Assembly: GCA_023245725.1 (NCBI GenBank) | Contig: JAHFJU010000010.1 | Location: forward strand, 664-7,365 | Reading direction: 5' to 3' | Source of the DNA: Candidatus Peregrinibacteria bacterium | Lineage (GTDB): Bacteria; Patescibacteriota; Gracilibacteria; UBA1369; UM-FILTER-53-11 | DNA length: 6,702 bases | In this document: positions 4,327 through 6,702 of the stretch, one piece after another | How the letters are laid out: the number at the start of each line of letters is the position of its first letter | How positions within the stretch are numbered: position 1 is the first letter of the stretch | Made by a program: the position numbers and the translations under genes | The notes under the pieces: generated by a model | Seen by the model: only the letters and a program-made list of their open reading frames with translations | Told to the model about the DNA's origin: nothing | The model's database searches: none

Positions 4327-4348
4327 ATTTTTCCATTTTTCGTATAAC
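4327..4348 (-). repeat. Extended inverted repeat of cassette 1, gene-upstream copy
   Basis: This is the partner of 3951-3972 (19 of 22). It starts exactly at the GTTATAC core next to attI, which independently supports 4347/4348 as the cassette boundary. Confidence 0.82.
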
Positions 4349-4410
4349 TAAAGCTTAGCAGCATACATTTCCGTAAGGCAAGTTCAGAATTGGTTCAGGT
4401 TTAGTTTAAT
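4342..4410 (-). other. Candidate attI recombination region
   Basis: On the - strand GTTATAC (4348-4342) has the same GTTA start as the attC cores and marks the point where cassette 1 begins. Toward the integrase, four GTT-type hexamers cluster on the + strand: GTTCAG (4382-4387), GTTCAG (4393-4398), GTTTAG (4399-4404) and GTTTAA (4404-4409). These could be integrase-binding direct repeats such as those in classical attI sites. No attC-type palindrome is present, as expected of attI. The exact extent is inferred. Confidence 0.5.
4383..4410 (+). promoter_or_regulatory. Weak candidate promoter of the integrase gene
   Basis: TTCAGA (4383-4388, 4/6) and TTTAAT (4405-4410, 5/6) are spaced by 16 bp on the + strand. 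Transcription would begin near 4417, about 70 nt before the preferred ATG. The hexamers overlap the GTT repeats of the attI candidate, so integrase binding could repress its own gene. This is a weak match. Confidence 0.25.
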
Positions 4411-4485
4411 CTGCGTTCATATTTGGCGTGTATGGTGAAAAGTCGAGGGCACTCCCCTCCTTTAATATCTGAAATATGCAACACT

Positions 4486-5301
4486 ATGAATGACTTTGTT
4501 GAGCAAATGAAAATTGAATTGACGCTACGAAATTACAGCCCAAAAACGATAAAAAGCTACTATCGATGCGTGCGTGAATTTAGTGCATTTTTAAAAGGAG
4601 CCGAACCGGACGACGGAGTCGCCGCTCGCGAATTTCTCATTGCACAAAAATCTCGTCCGATTGCCGCGCAAACCTTTAATCTCTATGTGAATGCACTGCG
4701 ATATTTATACAAAAATATCCTTAAAAAATTTCTTCGAATTGAAATTAAATCAGCAAGAAGGCCAACACGCCTACCGGTCGCACTTACAAAATCAGAGGTT
4801 GAGGCTGCGATTAATTCTATCAATAACATCAAACATCGACTGCTTGTTTCGCTCAGTTACGGCGCGGGACTTCGAGTGAGTGAGTCAGTTAATATTCGCG
4901 TATGCGACGTAAATATTGAAGAATCAACGCTCTTTATACATGAAGCGAAAGGCAGAAAAGATCGAATTACCATCATTCCAAAAAAACTAATCAACGACGT
5001 TATTCAGTTTATGGCAGGCAAAAAACCGCATGATCCATTATTTGATAGTGAGCGTGGAGGCAAACTCAGTTCGCGCTCTGCGCAAAAGGTTTTTGAACGT
5101 GCGCGAATCAAGGCGGGTATTACAAAAGCCGCAACTTTTCATTCGCTCCGTCACAGCTTTGCCACTCACCTCATAGAAAACGGCGTTGATATTCGCCACA
5201 TACAAGAACTTCTCGGTCACGCGAGCATTATTACAACGCAGCGATACACACATGTAGCGCGCAAAACACTTAAACTTATTACAAGTCCGCTCGATTTATA
5301 A
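4486..5301 (+). CDS. Tyrosine recombinase, putative integron integrase (271 aa)
   Basis: This is a site-specific recombinase of the phage integrase/Xer family. Residues 1-85 form the SAM-like core-binding domain (YSPKTIKSYYRCVREF at 17-32). Residues 100-265 form the catalytic domain. All active-site residues are visible: R130 in GLRVSE, K155 in the AKGRKDR hairpin, H219 and R222 in HSLRH, H245 in LLGHAS and the nucleophile Y254 in QRYTH. The C-terminus ends SPLDL, similar to the SPLD end of IntI and of some Xer-like proteins. The stretch between KGRKDR and HSLRH is about 58 residues, too short for the extra helix region typical of IntI. The frame is open back to TTG 4423 (292 aa, with an ATG at 4432), but those codons lie against attI, so I prefer ATG 4486. 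It faces away from the cassettes and its stop overlaps that of hicA. Confidence 0.88.
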   Translation: MNDFVEQMKIELTLRNYSPKTIKSYYRCVREFSAFLKGAEPDDGVAAREFLIAQKSRPIAAQTFNLYVNALRYLYKNILKKFLRIEIKSARRPTRLPVALTKSEVEAAINSINNIKHRLLVSLSYGAGLRVSESVNIRVCDVNIEESTLFIHEAKGRKDRITIIPKKLINDVIQFMAGKKPHDPLFDSERGGKLSSRSAQKVFERARIKAGITKAATFHSLRHSFATHLIENGVDIRHIQELLGHASIITTQRYTHVARKTLKLITSPLDL

Positions 5302-5496
5302 TTTTATTTCAGCATCTTTCAATATGGCATGAAGAGTTCCTTTTGGAATATCTTTGCTATGTATTGGAACCACAACACGTTTATTTTTCAGATCGTTTTT
5401 GAACAATGCATGACTACCGCTTTGTCGCACAAAAACAAAACCATTATCCCTAAGCAACTTTATTAGTTTGCTCGGGGTCATATTATATTTAGACAT
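5296..5496 (-). CDS. hicA: HicA-family mRNA interferase toxin (66 aa)
   Basis: HicA toxins are small double-stranded-RNA-binding-fold ribonucleases that cleave mRNA and are held inactive by HicB. The sequence shows the whole family pattern: LIKLLRDNGFVFVRQSGSHALF at 11-32 with the catalytic histidine H29 in SGSHALF, then VVVPIHSKDIPKGTLHAILKDAEI at 41-64. The length is typical. I start at ATG 5496, which overlaps the hicB stop by 8 nt (ATGTCTAA) and implies translational coupling; ATG 5481 is an alternative and an upstream ATG at 5520 is unlikely. The gene is second in the operon, so the order is antitoxin first. Its stop overlaps the convergent integrase stop by 6 bp. Confidence 0.92.
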   Translation of the reverse strand: MSKYNMTPSKLIKLLRDNGFVFVRQSGSHALFKNDLKNKRVVVPIHSKDIPKGTLHAILKDAEIKL

Positions 5497-5704
5497 AACT
5501 AGCCTTCTTATGTAATTCAACCACTCTAATTACCGCCTTCATAGACTGATTTTCAATTTCATCTTCCATACACAACAAAACGGCATCTTTAAGGTTTTTC
5601 AAAGCTTCGTCTTTAGTTGCACCGAAAGTATGGCAACCTCTCAACTCAGGACACGATGCGTGCCACTTCTTTCCGTCTTTTTCTAATGTAAAGGTGATAG
5701 ACAT
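5489..5704 (-). CDS. hicB: HicB-family antitoxin (71 aa)
   Basis: HicB proteins bind and block HicA. Residues 1-48 carry the degenerate RNase H-like fold: ITFTLEKDGKKWHASCPEL, then GCHTFGATKDEALKNLKDAV, the standard HicB signature (C-P-E-L-x-G-C, then T-x-x-E-A-L-x-N). The family often adds a C-terminal ribbon-helix-helix or helix-turn-helix DNA-binding domain. Here only ~23 residues follow, so no such domain is visible and autoregulation through DNA binding is uncertain. hicB is the first gene of the pair, with hicA starting 8 nt before its stop. It lies between the integrase and gltX and is not inside a cassette. Confidence 0.92.
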   Translation of the reverse strand: MSITFTLEKDGKKWHASCPELRGCHTFGATKDEALKNLKDAVLLCMEDEIENQSMKAVIRVVELHKKASYV

Positions 5705-5713
5705 ATCTAAGTC

Positions 5714-5744
5714 AGAAGATACTCTTTTCTGGGGATTAGATCAA
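5714..5744 (-). promoter_or_regulatory. Candidate hicBA promoter with overlapping imperfect palindrome
   Basis: On the - strand TTGATC (5744-5739) and TATCTT (5721-5716) are 17 bp apart; each matches consensus at 4 of 6 positions. The -10 lies about 11 bp before the hicB ATG, so the transcript would be nearly leaderless. An imperfect palindrome, AGAAGA with TTTTCT (5714-5730), overlaps the -10 and is a possible operator. Confidence 0.3.
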
Positions 5745-5803
5745 TATTTCTTGCAATAAACTCTATCTTCCGCCGCTCATTACCATGAGCTATACTCCAC
5801 TCA

Positions 5804-6702
5804 ATGATTGTCACTCGTTTTGCCCCATCACCTACAGGATTCGTTCATGTAGGATCGCTACGCACAGCCCTTTACAGCTACTTACTCGCACGAAAGCATG
5901 GAGGAAAATTTTTACTGAGGATCGAAGACACAGACCGAACGCGCCTTGTTGAAGGCGCTGTTGAAAACCTATTAAAGACGCTCGAATGGGCAGGAATTGA
6001 TTACGATGAAGGCCCGATAAAAGGAGGTTCTCATGCTCCGTATGTACAATCAGAACGATTCGAAATTTATAAAAAAGCTGCTGATACATTATTACAAAAT
6101 GGCTCCGCGTATTTTTGTTTTTGTACAAGTGAAAGACTCGAAGAAATGCGCACGCAACAACAGGCTCGCAATCTTGCTCCTAAATATGATCGCACTTGCT
6201 TAAAACTTCCAAAGGCCGAAATGGATAGGCTGTTAGCGGCAAAAACGCCGTATGTTGTTCGCCTGAAAATCCCAGATGACCGATCAATAATGTGGGACGA
6301 TGTTGTACGAGACCGTGTTTCATTTGAAAGTTCGACAATCGACGACCAGGTTTTAATGAAGTCAGATGGATTTCCTACATACCATCTTGCAAACGTTGTT
6401 GACGATCATGATATGGAGGTTACGCATGTGATCCGTGGCGAAGAGTGGCTTTCTTCAACGCCTAAACACCTTATTTTATATGAGGCATTTGGCTGGACTC
6501 CACCAACGTTCGCGCATCTTCCTCTGCTATTGAATAAAGACCGAAGCAAACTTTCAAAACGTCAGGGCGATGTCGCATGTGAAGATTATAAAAATAAAGG
6601 ATACCTTCCTGATGCTCTTATTAACTTTGTTGCATTGCTTGGCTGGCATCCCGGAGGTGATTCGACGCAAGAAATTTTTTCAATGCAGGAGCTGATACAA
6701 AG
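5804..6702 (+). CDS. gltX: Glutamyl-tRNA synthetase, N-terminal part (3' end outside window)
   Basis: This class I aminoacyl-tRNA synthetase charges tRNA-Glu (and in lineages without GlnRS also tRNA-Gln, followed by amidation). The frame starts at ATG 5804, the first start after an in-frame TGA at 5786, and stays open for 299 codons. The HIGH-type motif is HVGS at 15-18 within FAPSPTG..HVGSLRTAL. RIEDTDR is at 39-45. A zinc site is complete: C105, C107, Y128 and C132 (C-x-C, then Y-x3-C), as in zinc-binding bacterial GluRS. VIRGEEWLSSTPKH lies just before the second signature, KLSKR at 249-253. The C-terminal anticodon-binding domain lies beyond the window. No Shine-Dalgarno motif is visible. 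This is a housekeeping gene marking the chromosomal edge of the element. Confidence 0.97.
   Translation, partial: MIVTRFAPSPTGFVHVGSLRTALYSYLLARKHGGKFLLRIEDTDRTRLVEGAVENLLKTLEWAGIDYDEGPIKGGSHAPYVQSERFEIYKKAADTLLQNGSAYFCFCTSERLEEMRTQQQARNLAPKYDRTCLKLPKAEMDRLLAAKTPYVVRLKIPDDRSIMWDDVVRDRVSFESSTIDDQVLMKSDGFPTYHLANVVDDHDMEVTHVIRGEEWLSSTPKHLILYEAFGWTPPTFAHLPLLLNKDRSKLSKRQGDVACEDYKNKGYLPDALINFVALLGWHPGGDSTQEIFSMQELIQ

Larger units (their letters stand above)
1..5301 (-). mobile_element. Integron-like element: integrase, attI region and cassette array (left end outside window)
   Basis: A tyrosine recombinase gene (4486-5301, +) is followed on its 5' side by a run of small genes, all on the - strand. 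They are separated by six structured attC-like sites. Cassette boundaries, read at the G^TT of each core on the - strand, fall at about 4347/4348, 3842/3843, 3221/3222, 2172/2173, 1584/1585, 1214/1215 and 484/485. The six complete cassettes are therefore about 505, 621, 1049, 588, 370 and 730 bp, each with one gene and one attC downstream of it. The seventh cassette runs off the left edge. Integrase pointing outward and cassettes pointing away from attI is the classical integron plan. The layout is read directly from the sequence; activity is inferred. Confidence 0.88.

Noticed and set aside
4421..4470. Short leader peptide on the - strand behind an AGGAGG at about 4456-4466, like the attI leader frame of class 1 integrons
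   Set aside because: The only nearby start, a GTG, is about 3 nt from the AGGAGG, too close, and the frame is 11 codons; probably chance.
4423..4485. Integrase start at TTG 4423
   Set aside because: The extra 21 residues (Pro, Cys and Gly rich) do not resemble the family's N-terminus and abut the attI region; ATG 4486 fits the core-binding domain.
5832..6128. 98-aa frame on the - strand
   Set aside because: It is antisense to gltX, whose conserved motifs prove the + strand is coding.
1..6702. Recoded UGA (as in Gracilibacteria/Absconditabacteria)
   Set aside because: The peptidase ends properly at a TGA and no gene needs read-through of TGA.

Overview
The window is a chromosomal integron-like element from an uncultured bacterium, next to a housekeeping gene. 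The organism cannot be named from sequence alone. The AT-rich intergenic DNA, short overlapping genes, near absence of Shine-Dalgarno sequences and Xer-like integrase suggest a small-genome lineage such as Patescibacteria (CPR). That is inference only. The genetic code looks standard: TGA ends the peptidase gene.

Layout, right to left. At the right edge is the first ~300 codons of gltX (glutamyl-tRNA synthetase, + strand). Left of it on the - strand is a hicB-hicA toxin-antitoxin pair. hicA converges on, and overlaps by 6 bp at the stop codons, a + strand tyrosine recombinase gene (4486-5301). Left of the recombinase start lies a candidate attI region (4342-4410). Left of that, six complete gene cassettes and part of a seventh run on the - strand, away from the integrase. 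Each cassette holds one small gene followed by a 114-140 bp attC site. This is the canonical integron geometry: an outward integrase, then attI, then cassettes all pointing away.

Cassettes counted from attI are: (1) a 97-aa unknown protein; (2) a 129-aa unknown protein; (3) a 253-aa S51 peptidase / dipeptidase E-like protein; (4) a 118-aa four-helix membrane protein resembling GlpM/DUF3147; (5) a 74-aa two-helix membrane protein; (6) a 143-aa Ala/Lys/Asp-rich protein with its own promoter and terminator; (7) a membrane-anchored protein cut by the window edge.

The most unusual structure is in the cassette ends. The attC sites share no long primary sequence in their basal stems, but each stem is self-complementary, so they covary. 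Each site also carries an apical hairpin, a conserved A/T bulge and usually an extra side hairpin. In addition, the DNA just inside each cassette, between the core site and the gene, is an inverted repeat of the other end of the same cassette. The match runs 9 to 63 nt past the GTT core. In the excised circular cassette these ends would join the attC into one palindrome of up to ~250 bp. The integrase lacks the insertion that marks classical IntI proteins. Together this looks like a divergent integron with its own attC architecture.
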